Source: a virus. From it: a stretch of 47,290 bases of DNA. Each line of letters starts with the position of its first letter. The stretch's first letter is position 1. Below the pieces are notes generated by a model that ran no database searches, was not told where the DNA came from, and saw only the letters and a list, made by a program, of their open reading frames with translations. The position numbers and the translations under genes are program-made. Shown in pieces: positions 32,851 through 41,940 of the stretch. The DNA is taken from positions 1 through 47,290 of IMG/VR virus record IMGVR_UViG_3300029319_006496. One strand, 5' to 3'.

Positions 32851-34137
32851 ATGGCTTTAATTACTTCTTCTGTATCATCTAGTTTTGCAGAAACTGGTAG
32901 TTTCGGACACCTTAAAATTACAGGTGACCTTGACCAAGACCAACACGGAACATTGTTTGGTACAGGTTCTTTTGGCAAAATCATAGCCAACGAGACAGCT
33001 ATTGGAGGTCCTACAGGAATAGCTTTGGCAGCTAAAACAAGTGGTACTTCAGGAGTTCAAGGTGGTACGGGAGCAGGTGGTGGTACAGGAGGAACAGGCG
33101 GAGCTGGCGGAGCCGGAGGAACTGGAGCTGCTGGAGGTACTGGTGGTACAGGTTCAAAAGGAAGTCAAGGAGCAGAAGGACCTCAAGGTGACCAAGGACC
33201 TCAAGGAGGCACAGGCGGTACTGGAGCGGCAGGCGGTACTGGTGGTACAGGTTCAGCTGGTAGTAAAGGAGCACAAGGTGGTCAGGGAGGTCAAGGTGGT
33301 ACTGGTGGTATCGGAGCACAAGGTGGGTCAGGCGGTACAGGAGGAACTGGTGGTACGGGTGGTAAAGGACCACAAGGACCACAAGGACCACAAGGTGGGA
33401 CAGGCGGTACTGGAGGAACTGGAGCTAAAGGAGCAACTGGTCCACAGGGTCCAGCAGGTCCACAAGGTCCCTCAGGAACTTCACCCTACTGGACAACAAA
33501 TGCCACGTTGAGTTGGGCAGGTACAAAAACAATCAGAGGTTCAGGTAACTATGTCTACACAACACGAATCAGAAATTCAGGAGCAAATGGTTGGGGACTC
33601 GTTGTAAAATCTGGTTCTACAAACGTACAACTTCAAAATAGTAGTGGTACAGCTATTTTCCAAATGTATTCAAATGGAAACGTTACACCTAGTCCTATGT
33701 CAGACAGAAGAACTAAAACAAATATCACACCATTTCCCTCTCATAGTATAAGTAACTCGGGTAGTGCGTTATCTGAGATTATGAAATTAGATGGATTAGC
33801 CAAAACATTTGTTGCTAATATGGAAGATACAGGTTCGTGGCCTGCTTCACTTAAAGCTACAGAACCTAATCCTAATTTACCCTGGAACACTCTTACTGGT
33901 TATATAGCACAAGATGTAATGGAAATTACAGGTTCAGACGGAGTTTCAGGGTCAGCTCACGTAAATAAATTTGTCCAAAGAATCAGAGAAGATATTAATG
34001 ATGTTTTAGCAGATGATACTGAAACTTATTTTAGTTTTGATTACGATGGTTTAGCAAGTTTAAAAGCTCAAGCCACAATAGATTTAATGAAAGAAGTCGA
34101 AGGACTTAAAACAAGAGTACAGGCGTTAGAGGGTTAA
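32851..34137 (+). CDS. Collagen-like fibre protein with S74 chaperone, copy 1
   Basis: 428 residues, ATG after GGAG. Layout: MALI start and an STGSFG-like beta segment (1-60), a collagen-like G-x-y tract (about 66-209, rich in GGT, GPQ and GAQ triplets), and a short knob (about 213-282). It ends in an intramolecular chaperone of the endosialidase type (peptidase S74) from SDRRTKTN (284 on) to a coiled-coil end. In this family the chaperone trimerises the fibre and usually cuts itself off at the conserved Ser, with the Lys of the SDRRxK motif as partner. The Thr-rich G-x-y tract is a plausible glycosylation target. Confidence 0.88.
   Translation: MALITSSVSSSFAETGSFGHLKITGDLDQDQHGTLFGTGSFGKIIANETAIGGPTGIALAAKTSGTSGVQGGTGAGGGTGGTGGAGGAGGTGAAGGTGGTGSKGSQGAEGPQGDQGPQGGTGGTGAAGGTGGTGSAGSKGAQGGQGGQGGTGGIGAQGGSGGTGGTGGTGGKGPQGPQGPQGGTGGTGGTGAKGATGPQGPAGPQGPSGTSPYWTTNATLSWAGTKTIRGSGNYVYTTRIRNSGANGWGLVVKSGSTNVQLQNSSGTAIFQMYSNGNVTPSPMSDRRTKTNITPFPSHSISNSGSALSEIMKLDGLAKTFVANMEDTGSWPASLKATEPNPNLPWNTLTGYIAQDVMEITGSDGVSGSAHVNKFVQRIREDINDVLADDTETYFSFDYDGLASLKAQATIDLMKEVEGLKTRVQALEG
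33046..33477 (+). repeat. Collagen-like G-x-y coding tract, copy 1
   Basis: About 48 consecutive Gly-x-y triplets, dominated by GGT, GPQ, GAQ and GAG. Base composition is clearly richer in G and C than the flanking genes because of Gly codons. Repeat-rich DNA here can change length by slippage or recombination. Confidence 0.9.
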
Positions 34138-34140
34138 GAT

Positions 34141-35370
34141 ATGGCATTAATAGGTACAATATCAGGTAGTTTTGATTCAACAGGAAGTTTCGGTTCTGTA
34201 TTTGTTACAGGTGAAGTTACTTCCTCTACACCTAACGTAGCAACAATAGGTAGAGTTGAGGCCAAAACACAAATTGTAGCAGGAGGAGTAACTTTTAATT
34301 CTTTCACAAGTGGTACCTCTGGAACTTCAGGAGCAACTGGAGGACAAGGTGCTCAAGGAGGTACTGGAGGTATCGGAGCACAAGGTGCTCAAGGAGGTAC
34401 TGGAGCTGCCGGCGGCACAGGCGGTACTGGTTCTACTGGTAGTCAAGGTTCACTCGGGGGAGATGGACCAAAAGGAGCTCAAGGCGGAACTGGTGGTATC
34501 GGAGCACAAGGTGGTACAGGTGGAGCAGGTGCTCAAGGACCCACTGGTTCGACTGGTTCGACTGGTGCAACTGGAGGGACTGGTTCATCAGGTCCCCAAG
34601 GTGGGACAGGCGGTACTGGCGGAACTGGCGGTACAGGTTCAGCAGGTTCACAAGGAGGTGGAGGTGGTACTGGTGGAACAGGTGGTACAGGAGGTGGCGG
34701 AGCAACCGGTAACCAAGGAGGCCAGGGACCAACAGGACCAACAGGAACAGATGGTTTAACTATTTGGGATGATAACCAGACATTGAGTTGGAGTGGAATG
34801 AAAATGTTGACTGGAACTGGTGTTGGTTTCAAACTAAAATTTGATGGTATTGCAACTTACAACTACGGATTAGTCGTAAGAAGTAAAGATAGACCTCTTC
34901 ATACACAAAACTACGGAGGAACTGGTAGAATTTGGTTCTATGGTAGTGGTAATACTTATCCTACTTCAATTTCTGATAGAAGGTCTAAGAAGTATTTAAA
35001 ACCTATCAGTGGTACTCTTGATGCTAAAAAAGAACTTGAGTATCTTGATGGTAAGTTGACAACCTTTTCGAAAATAAATTATGATTCTGCTTCATTTAGT
35101 GGTTCAGACCCAGTTATAGCAGGACCAGATATAATGGATTGGAACATTCATACTGGTTATGTAGCACAAGAAGTTCTTGAGTTGACTGGTTCAGCACACG
35201 CTCGAAACTTTGTTCATAGAATCAATCAAGATGAAAATAAAGTAGATGAGGAACACGGTTATTACAGATTTGATTATAATGGTCTCAATACACTTTCAAC
35301 TCAGGCTCTTATAGACATTGAAAAAGACGTAACAGATTTGGAGGCAAGGGTAACGACCCTTGAAGGATAA
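34141..35370 (+). CDS. Collagen-like fibre protein with S74 chaperone, copy 2
   Basis: 409 residues, three bases after copy 1. Same layout: MALIGTISGS start, a G-x-y tract at about 58-204, a distinct knob (IWDDNQTLSWSGMKML and on), and an S74 chaperone from SDRRSKKY (278). The knob differs from copies 1 and 3 while the scaffold is kept, as if a shared stalk and chaperone carry different tips. Assembly as a self-processing homotrimer is expected from the family. Confidence 0.88.
   Translation: MALIGTISGSFDSTGSFGSVFVTGEVTSSTPNVATIGRVEAKTQIVAGGVTFNSFTSGTSGTSGATGGQGAQGGTGGIGAQGAQGGTGAAGGTGGTGSTGSQGSLGGDGPKGAQGGTGGIGAQGGTGGAGAQGPTGSTGSTGATGGTGSSGPQGGTGGTGGTGGTGSAGSQGGGGGTGGTGGTGGGGATGNQGGQGPTGPTGTDGLTIWDDNQTLSWSGMKMLTGTGVGFKLKFDGIATYNYGLVVRSKDRPLHTQNYGGTGRIWFYGSGNTYPTSISDRRSKKYLKPISGTLDAKKELEYLDGKLTTFSKINYDSASFSGSDPVIAGPDIMDWNIHTGYVAQEVLELTGSAHARNFVHRINQDENKVDEEHGYYRFDYNGLNTLSTQALIDIEKDVTDLEARVTTLEG
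34312..34752 (+). repeat. Collagen-like G-x-y coding tract, copy 2
   Basis: About 49 Gly-x-y triplets with GGT, GAQ and GST units. Similar but not identical in unit order to copies 1 and 3. Confidence 0.9.
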
Positions 35371-36666
35371 ATGGCATTAATAGGTTCAGTATCATCAAGT
35401 GCACTAGACATTGATAATATGTCAACTACCGGAAGTTTCGGTAATTTCGTAGTAGCTACCAGAATATCAGGTTCAAGTCCTAACTCTGTTTTACGTGTTA
35501 AGAAATTGATAGTTGAGGACAGAATTACTCTAGCCGGTACAGAACAGGCAGCTCAAAGTTCTGGCACAAGTGGGGAAGCAGGAGGAACTGGAGCGGTAGG
35601 AGGAACTGGCGGTACAGGTTCAGCAGGAAGTACTGGAGCTACTGGAGGACAAGGTGCTCAAGGAGGTACTGGAGGAATAGGAACTCAAGGTCCACAAGGA
35701 GGTCAAGGATTCGCAGGTGGTGGAGGAAATACAGGTGGTACTGGTTCAGCGGGTAGTCAAGGTGGTACTGGAGGAAAAGGTGGTCAAGGACCACAAGGAC
35801 CAACTGGCCCTGGAGGTGGAACTGGTGGTACAGGTGGTGCCGGAGGAGGCGGTGGCACAGGTGGCACTGGAGCAACTGGTGGAGCAGGAGGTCAAGGCGG
35901 CGGCGGTGGCGGCGGTGGTACAGGTGGTACTGGCGGAACAGGAGGTCAAGGCAGCCAAGGTGGTCAAGGACCAGCAGGTCCCCAGGGAGGTGCAGGTGAT
36001 ACTCGTTGGAATGACAATGAAACACTAACTTGGTCAGGTCAAAAAGAACTTTTATCTGCAGGTAATTATAATTACGCTATGTCAATCAACAATGCTGATA
36101 GTGGATTTATCAGTAAATCACCTCAAGTCCCGTTACACTTACAGAATAGTAGTGGTACAGGGTTGTTCTGGTGGTATCACAATGGAAACACAACCCCACC
36201 AGTTATGTCTGATAGAAGATTAAAAACAAATATTCAACCTCTTGAGGCTTCATTAAGTCAAAGTGCTTTAGAAGAAATTAAAAAAATAGATGGTTTGGCT
36301 CATACTTTTACTTATGATAATTTACCCACACGTTCTCTTGATGATGGTACTATAACGACAGATTCATATAAGATTGGACAATCTATTAGTGAGTCTTTTG
36401 ATTGGAATCTACACACTGGTTTAGTAGCTCAAGACATCAGAGATATTACAGGTTCAGGTGATTTTATTAATAAATTAGTTTTGAGAACACAAGAAGATGA
36501 AAGTGTAGTGAGAGGAGATGAAAGTATAAAAGCAGGAGCTCCTGTCTCGGGTTCTTATTACGGACTCGATTATGCCGGTTTAGCTACAATCTCGACACAA
36601 GCTCTGATTGACCTTACTAAAAGAGTTCAAACTCTAAAATCCAGGATAGCTACTCTCGAAGGATAA
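35371..36666 (+). CDS. Collagen-like fibre protein with S74 chaperone, copy 3
   Basis: 431 residues, its ATG directly abutting the stop of copy 2. MALIGSVSSS start, G-x-y tract at about 63-209 including a long all-Gly-rich part (about 171-184), a knob with WNDNETLTWSGQKELLSAGNYNYAM, and an S74 chaperone from SDRRLKTNI (280), the closest of the three to the family consensus. It is the last structural gene before the modification operon. Trimerisation and self-cleavage are inferred from the family. Confidence 0.88.
   Translation: MALIGSVSSSALDIDNMSTTGSFGNFVVATRISGSSPNSVLRVKKLIVEDRITLAGTEQAAQSSGTSGEAGGTGAVGGTGGTGSAGSTGATGGQGAQGGTGGIGTQGPQGGQGFAGGGGNTGGTGSAGSQGGTGGKGGQGPQGPTGPGGGTGGTGGAGGGGGTGGTGATGGAGGQGGGGGGGGTGGTGGTGGQGSQGGQGPAGPQGGAGDTRWNDNETLTWSGQKELLSAGNYNYAMSINNADSGFISKSPQVPLHLQNSSGTGLFWWYHNGNTTPPVMSDRRLKTNIQPLEASLSQSALEEIKKIDGLAHTFTYDNLPTRSLDDGTITTDSYKIGQSISESFDWNLHTGLVAQDIRDITGSGDFINKLVLRTQEDESVVRGDESIKAGAPVSGSYYGLDYAGLATISTQALIDLTKRVQTLKSRIATLEG
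35557..35997 (+). repeat. Collagen-like G-x-y coding tract, copy 3
   Basis: About 49 Gly-x-y triplets, with GGQGGGGGGGG-type stretches giving the most G-rich DNA of the window. Confidence 0.9.
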
Positions 36667-36691
36667 AAAAATTATGTTTTAGTAATATGTT

Positions 36692-36707
36692 TTATATTTA
36701 TTACTGG
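36692..36707 (+). promoter_or_regulatory. ATATTTAT element, probable promoter of the modification operon
   Basis: TTATATTTATTACTGG lies in the gap between the fibre genes and the glycosyltransferase. It overlaps the right arm of a possible hairpin (AGTAATA 36681-36687 with TATTACT 36699-36705). If real, it would switch on the modification genes together with the late structural genes. Confidence 0.45.
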
Positions 36708-36722
36708 TAAATAGGTTACTGA

Positions 36723-39173
36723 ATGAAAATAAAAGTCCATACAAGTGTTATTGGTGATGCTGGTTATAATGTTCACGCTCGTGAGTTTTTGACCTCGTTA
36801 AACAAATTAACACCTTTAAAAATAAGAAATTATAGTGTCGGTAAAACATGGAACGGCATTAGTGATTCACCTCACGATGAAGAGCCGTATATGACAGACG
36901 ACCTAAAATCAATGCTATCAGAACAAACTTTGATAGATGAAAATGGTGAACAACAAGAATGGTCAATTTATTCGTATGATAAAAATTTTAATCAAGACAT
37001 CAATATAGTTCTAGTATCAGAATCACACAATTATTATTATCAAAATTATTTAGGTTACAATATCGCATATTGTGTTACAGAATCCACTACATTAAAAAAA
37101 CATTTCAAAGAAACACTCAAAAGATTTAATCAAATTTGGGTAGCTAGTCAATGGCAAAAAAGATGTTTTATTCAACAAGGGTTAGATGAAACAAAAATTA
37201 AAGTTGTAAATGAAGGTGTAAATACAAGTATATTCAAATCTTCAGATGTTCCTATTGTCAATAGTAGATTTTCATTTATTGTTGTTGGTAGATGGGAACA
37301 TAGAAAATCTACTTATGAAATAGTAAAAACGTTTCTAAAAACATTCGATACTCAGGAACCAGTTGACCTTGTTTTACTTACTGATAATAGTTTTGATGAA
37401 AAATATCACAATACAGACAAAACATTAAGTGATTTAAATATTAGTGATTTTAGAATAAAAACTTTTTCACATTTAGATATTAAAGATTACGTAAAACAAT
37501 TACAATCGAATCACGTTTTTTTATCTTGTTCGAGAAGTGAAGGTTGGAATCTTCCCTTGATTGAAGCTATGTCATGCGGTATACCCTCGATTTATTCTGA
37601 TTGTAGTGGACAACTTGAGTTTGCTAACAATAAAGGAATTCCTGTTAGAGTTTTAGGAAAGAAAAAATTCGATGAAGAAGAATATTACGAACCCGACTTT
37701 GAAGATTTATCTACTAAGATGAGACTTGTAAAATCAAATTACGAAAGTTTTTTATCGAAAGCTAAAAAAGAAGCAAAATTAATACAAGAAGAGTTTGATT
37801 GGGATAATGTAGCAAAAAAAGCTTATGATATTTTATCAAATATAGATTACAATGTTGACAAAGAAAAACAGATAGTTGATTTGATACAATGTGATGGTAA
37901 ACATTTACAAAATATAACAAGTCAAAATTATAAAGATGGTTTTAAAGTCAGAATAAATAGTTATGTAAACGGAGAGAATGATTTATATCAAATAAATCTT
38001 ACAGATACTTCAACAGATGAACTGATATATAGTAACCAAATTCGTCCAGGGTACTTTGTCTCAACTGATAGAAAATGGTTTACTCCTTGGAAAGTTGAAA
38101 TATTTGATGTAAAGTCAAAAAAGTTAATATTTGAATATACACTCGACTTAAAAGATAAAAAAGTTTTAGTTGTATTAGATTCGAGTTCTTTGGGAGATGC
38201 TATAGCCTGGTTTCCTCAAATAGAAAGATTTAGAAAAATTAGTCAAAGTAATGTGATTTGTTGGACTACCGATAAATATACAAAACTATGGCAAGATAAT
38301 TATCCCGAAGTCGAATTTGTTACCGATGTTCTAAATGTTGAGGCTCATATAAAATATGTGTTGTCGTGGGAGGGATGGAGCCACGATAGTCAAACAGAAG
38401 AAAGACGTAATGATAAAACTTTCGATTACAATGTAAGTCCGATTAATTATCAGACGATACCCTTACCTAAAGGTCCTGCTGAAATATTAGGAATTGATTT
38501 TAAAATTGAAAGACCTATCGTAAATTTAAGTAAATACAAAAGAAATATTCAAGAACGATATGTATGTATTAATACAATGTCAACAGCTCAATCAAAATTT
38601 TGGAATTATGGGTACGAACGAGGAAAAGAAACAGATTATGGTTTAGGTTGGCAACTATTGATTTATTATCTTAATTCTATTAATTATAAGGTTGTTGTGT
38701 TAAATAGAGATAATGTTTATGGATATGGAGGAGAAGAATGGGATAAAAGAATTATGTGGAATGAACACAAATTTAATGGTGTTATAGATAAAACAGGAAG
38801 ACAATACGATATTGAAAGTAGAATTAATGACTTAAAATATGCTGATTTTTTTATAGGACTTAATTCAGGTATGAGTTGGTTATCTTGGATGATTGGAACA
38901 CCTACCATAAGTATTGTTAATCTACAACCTCCTGAACTACTGATACCTGCTGATAAAATTGTTTCTAGGTCTAAAAATCATCAATATAATGAAAATATTT
39001 GTACTGATTGTTGTTTAGAGTATCCGTTCAAAAGAGATATGTGGTTATTTTGTCCGAGACACAATAATACTGAGAGAGAATTTGAATGCAGTACAACTAT
39101 CACTCCTAAGATGGTAATAAGTAAAGTAAAAGAATATATGGATGAAAATAACTTGTGGAAGGGATTATCGTGA
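36723..39173 (+). CDS. Fusion of GT4-type glycosyltransferase and TibC/AAH-like protein O-heptosyltransferase
   Basis: 816 residues. N-terminal half (about 1-375): GT-B glycosyltransferase with FIVVGRWEHRKS (186-196) and the EX7E motif (Glu273-Glu281) in SEGWNLPLIEAMSCGIPSI. C-terminal half (about 385-812) matches the autotransporter strand-loop-strand O-heptosyltransferase family: a beta entry domain with YFVSTDRKWFTPWKVEIFD, then SSLGDAIAWFPQIERFR (488-504) and IGLNSGMSWLSWMIGTP (711-727). The metal-binding finger is CTDCC (760-764), WLFCPRH (Cys777) and FECSTTIT (Cys789), equivalent to the iron site of TibC. Family enzymes add heptose from ADP-heptose to Ser/Thr of proteins. Having both activities in one chain suggests building a disaccharide or two linkages. 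Confidence 0.85.
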   Translation: MKIKVHTSVIGDAGYNVHAREFLTSLNKLTPLKIRNYSVGKTWNGISDSPHDEEPYMTDDLKSMLSEQTLIDENGEQQEWSIYSYDKNFNQDINIVLVSESHNYYYQNYLGYNIAYCVTESTTLKKHFKETLKRFNQIWVASQWQKRCFIQQGLDETKIKVVNEGVNTSIFKSSDVPIVNSRFSFIVVGRWEHRKSTYEIVKTFLKTFDTQEPVDLVLLTDNSFDEKYHNTDKTLSDLNISDFRIKTFSHLDIKDYVKQLQSNHVFLSCSRSEGWNLPLIEAMSCGIPSIYSDCSGQLEFANNKGIPVRVLGKKKFDEEEYYEPDFEDLSTKMRLVKSNYESFLSKAKKEAKLIQEEFDWDNVAKKAYDILSNIDYNVDKEKQIVDLIQCDGKHLQNITSQNYKDGFKVRINSYVNGENDLYQINLTDTSTDELIYSNQIRPGYFVSTDRKWFTPWKVEIFDVKSKKLIFEYTLDLKDKKVLVVLDSSSLGDAIAWFPQIERFRKISQSNVICWTTDKYTKLWQDNYPEVEFVTDVLNVEAHIKYVLSWEGWSHDSQTEERRNDKTFDYNVSPINYQTIPLPKGPAEILGIDFKIERPIVNLSKYKRNIQERYVCINTMSTAQSKFWNYGYERGKETDYGLGWQLLIYYLNSINYKVVVLNRDNVYGYGGEEWDKRIMWNEHKFNGVIDKTGRQYDIESRINDLKYADFFIGLNSGMSWLSWMIGTPTISIVNLQPPELLIPADKIVSRSKNHQYNENICTDCCLEYPFKRDMWLFCPRHNNTEREFECSTTITPKMVISKVKEYMDENNLWKGLS

Positions 39174-40309
39174 AAGATAGTAGAACAAATGATATGAACC
39201 TACAAAAACGTATTGAATCAGTTTTGAAAAAAAATCAAGCTCGTAATACGATGAAAAATTTTATTAAAAATTCAAAAATCAAACTTGAACCACTCAAGTA
39301 TATTTCAATTATGACAACTTCAGTATGTACTTCTAATTGTGTGTATTGCCCTTATCCTTATGCTTGGACAACAAAAAATCCCGGATATATGAGTGATGAA
39401 CTATATCAAAAAATAGTTTTAGATATAAAAAATACTTATCCAGGATTTGGAGGACATTATAGTTATCAAAACGGAAACGAACCGACAGCTGACCCAAAAT
39501 TTATAGAAAGAATGGAATATTTTTATCAACAATTACCTAACGCAAGGATAAATTTTCCTACAAATGCTAATCTATTGACCCCCGAACGTTCGAAACAACT
39601 GATTGATTTAATGTTGAGATATGAAGATTTCAATGACGGTCGAATACATTATGGTATACTTGTACACTTCGCTGGTACAGATAAAGAGTCTTGGAACGAA
39701 ATTATGGGAAGTAGATACGAATATGAAGATGTTGTACACAATATTCAATCTTTACTTAAATATAATAATCAACGAGACAATATTATTCCTATTGATATAA
39801 TGGGTTATCACGGGGCTGACCCTCACGGCAGTACTTTGTTTGATATGAATGAAGAAGTAGCATATACAAAAGAAAATCTTGATTTGTGGTTCTATGACCC
39901 CGAAGATTACGAAAAACATTTACGTAGTCTTTTTGATGGTATAGCCCCTTATAGTTGGAATACTATGTTGTTCCAAAACAGAGCAGGTGATTTAAGATTA
40001 TTTGATGAATGGAGGGGTAATAGACAAGTAAGAGAGATAGGACCTGATAATGAGTTTACGTGTGCTAGATTCTTTGATGGTAAAGGTCTGCATGTTCTGT
40101 ATGATGGGAGTGTAACGGTTTGTTGTAATGATTGGCAGAAAAGAAATATTTTAGGTAATTTATCCTCTCAAACAATATCAGAGTTATTTGATAGTGAAGA
40201 GTATAAAGAATTTATGTATATGGGACACGGTTACATTAGTAGTCCTCCTGATTTTATATGTAAACTTTGTACTGATATGCAAGCTATACAAGATGAGGGA
40301 ATGTCGTGA
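39170..40309 (+). CDS. Radical SAM protein with SPASM-like C-terminal cluster region
   Basis: 379 residues from a GTG at 39170, chosen because it overlaps the previous stop as GTGA, like other genes in the operon, and has a GGAAGGG site. The radical SAM motif CTSNCVYC (Cys53, Cys57, Cys60) is intact. The C-terminal region has CARFFDGKGLHVLYDGSVTVCCNDW and a final CKLC, the pattern of a SPASM domain holding extra iron-sulphur clusters. Such enzymes modify peptides, proteins or sugars by radical chemistry. The substrate is not evident; a fibre protein or a sugar in this pathway is inferred from position. Confidence 0.85.
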   Translation: MKDSRTNDMNLQKRIESVLKKNQARNTMKNFIKNSKIKLEPLKYISIMTTSVCTSNCVYCPYPYAWTTKNPGYMSDELYQKIVLDIKNTYPGFGGHYSYQNGNEPTADPKFIERMEYFYQQLPNARINFPTNANLLTPERSKQLIDLMLRYEDFNDGRIHYGILVHFAGTDKESWNEIMGSRYEYEDVVHNIQSLLKYNNQRDNIIPIDIMGYHGADPHGSTLFDMNEEVAYTKENLDLWFYDPEDYEKHLRSLFDGIAPYSWNTMLFQNRAGDLRLFDEWRGNRQVREIGPDNEFTCARFFDGKGLHVLYDGSVTVCCNDWQKRNILGNLSSQTISELFDSEEYKEFMYMGHGYISSPPDFICKLCTDMQAIQDEGMS

Positions 40310-41940
40310 GTAAAATTATAGGAATATATGGAGGTTCCTGTGCTCACGATGCATGTTCTGTTTATATGGTTGATGGAGAAATCAAATCAATTATTCAGGA
40401 AGAGAGACCAAGAAGAGTAAAGGTATATAAAGACCAATATGCAAGTCCGATATTGAGTCTACACAGGATTGAAAAAGAATTTGATGTTAAACTTAAAGAC
40501 GTTGATTGGGTCTGTACAGCATCACCTATGGGAATAGATTCACAATTTTTATATCCACATTCTGTACCTAAAGAAAAATTATTTATAGTGAATCATCACG
40601 AATCACATTGTACAGGAGCTTATTATACATCAGGATTCAATGAAAAGACTATTGTGTTCTCTTATGATGCCGGAGGTCTTTCAAAATCAAAAGGATACAA
40701 AACTACTTTTGGTCATACGTACTTAGCTGAAAATAATAAAATGACATTGATAAATACGTTTCCTATGGGATACACAGCAAGTATTCCCTGTATGTATGCT
40801 GCTGTTACTAGGTATTTAGGTTGGTTAGTACATAAAGACGAAGGTAAAGTTACAGGTCTTGCAGGCCACGGAGAGTATAGAGATGAAATTTATAAATCAT
40901 TTGAAACAATCTGTTGGTATGATAAGAGTATGAAAAGATTTCTTCCTAATGGTCAGGCTGAAAGTGCTACTGGAATAAATCAAGTACTGAATAGTCTTAT
41001 TAGTGATAAGATTATAGATGTCGAAGATGAAAAGTCAAGAGCTGATTTAGCCTTTAATATGCAACATTTTTTAGAAAATAAGGTATGTGAATATTTAAAT
41101 CACTTAAATGAATTATATCCTGACTATAAAAAAATAGCTTTAGCTGGTGGAGTGTTTGCTAATGTTAAATTAAATCAAAGAATAAACGAATTAGATTGGG
41201 TCGATGAAACATACGTATATCCGGCAATGAATGATGCTGGAAATGCTTTGGGTAGTGTATTGAGTAAAGCTGTAGAGTTAGGAGAATGGAAGACTCAAAG
41301 ATTCGAACATTTATTTTATGGTACAAAATTTAGTCAAGATTATATTGATGATATAATACAAGGAGTTACAATGGATAACAAAAAGATTAAAAGAGACAAA
41401 GCTGATATGAAGTCTGTTGCTAAATATCTTAACGATGGTAATATTATAGGTTGGTTTAAAGGTAGATTTGAGTTTGGTCCTAGAGCTTTAGGAGCACGTA
41501 GTGTATTAGTCAGACCTACTGATGCTGAAACACACGAAAAACTAAATAAAAGACTAGGAAGAAATGAAGTGATGCCTTTCGCACCTATCGTTTTAGGAGA
41601 AAGAGCTAACGATATATTTGTTACAAATAACAAATCACACTACACAGCCGAGTTTATGACAATGTGTTATGATACAAGAGAGGAGTGGATAGATAAGATA
41701 CCTGCTGTAGTTCATAAAGTAGATAAAAGTGCAAGACCTCAGTTAGTATTCGATTACAACCCGTTTTATGAAGTTCTTGTTGAGTATGATAAACTATCAG
41801 ATATACCAGTTCTTCTCAATACTTCTTTTAATGTTCACGGTGAACCTATTATCGATGGACCTGACCAGGCTATCAAACATCTTGTTGATGGTGTTGTAGA
41901 TTATTTAGTAATGGAGGATTACGTTTACTATGTTGAGTAA
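40306..41940 (+). CDS. Full-length O-carbamoyltransferase (NodU/CmcH/TobZ family)
   Basis: 544 residues, GTG start overlapping the previous TGA. N-terminal Kae1-like (ASKHA) domain, about 1-350: IYGGSCAHDA, IQEERPRRVK, the metal-site motif NHHESH and SYDAGGL, then KDEGKVTGLAGHG and LAGGVFANVKLNQ. C-terminal YrdC-like domain, about 365-544: WFKGRFEFGPRALGARS, MPFAPIVL and LLNTSFNVHGEPI. In TobZ the C-terminal domain makes carbamoyl-adenylate from carbamoyl phosphate and ATP, and the N-terminal domain moves the carbamoyl to a hydroxyl, usually on a sugar. All major motifs look intact. It is the first half of a duplicated two-gene cassette. Confidence 0.92.
   Translation: MSKIIGIYGGSCAHDACSVYMVDGEIKSIIQEERPRRVKVYKDQYASPILSLHRIEKEFDVKLKDVDWVCTASPMGIDSQFLYPHSVPKEKLFIVNHHESHCTGAYYTSGFNEKTIVFSYDAGGLSKSKGYKTTFGHTYLAENNKMTLINTFPMGYTASIPCMYAAVTRYLGWLVHKDEGKVTGLAGHGEYRDEIYKSFETICWYDKSMKRFLPNGQAESATGINQVLNSLISDKIIDVEDEKSRADLAFNMQHFLENKVCEYLNHLNELYPDYKKIALAGGVFANVKLNQRINELDWVDETYVYPAMNDAGNALGSVLSKAVELGEWKTQRFEHLFYGTKFSQDYIDDIIQGVTMDNKKIKRDKADMKSVAKYLNDGNIIGWFKGRFEFGPRALGARSVLVRPTDAETHEKLNKRLGRNEVMPFAPIVLGERANDIFVTNNKSHYTAEFMTMCYDTREEWIDKIPAVVHKVDKSARPQLVFDYNPFYEVLVEYDKLSDIPVLLNTSFNVHGEPIIDGPDQAIKHLVDGVVDYLVMEDYVYYVE

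Noticed and set aside
33032-33511. Alternative frames through the collagen-like tracts, both strands
   Set aside because: Gly-repeat DNA opens all frames (LVVQEEL- or HQYHL-type repeats); the G-x-y frame continues into conserved S74 domains, so only that is real.
33046-35997. Possible CRISPR-like or tandem-repeat array
   Set aside because: The periodicity is 9-base Gly-x-y coding repeats in frame, without spacer structure.
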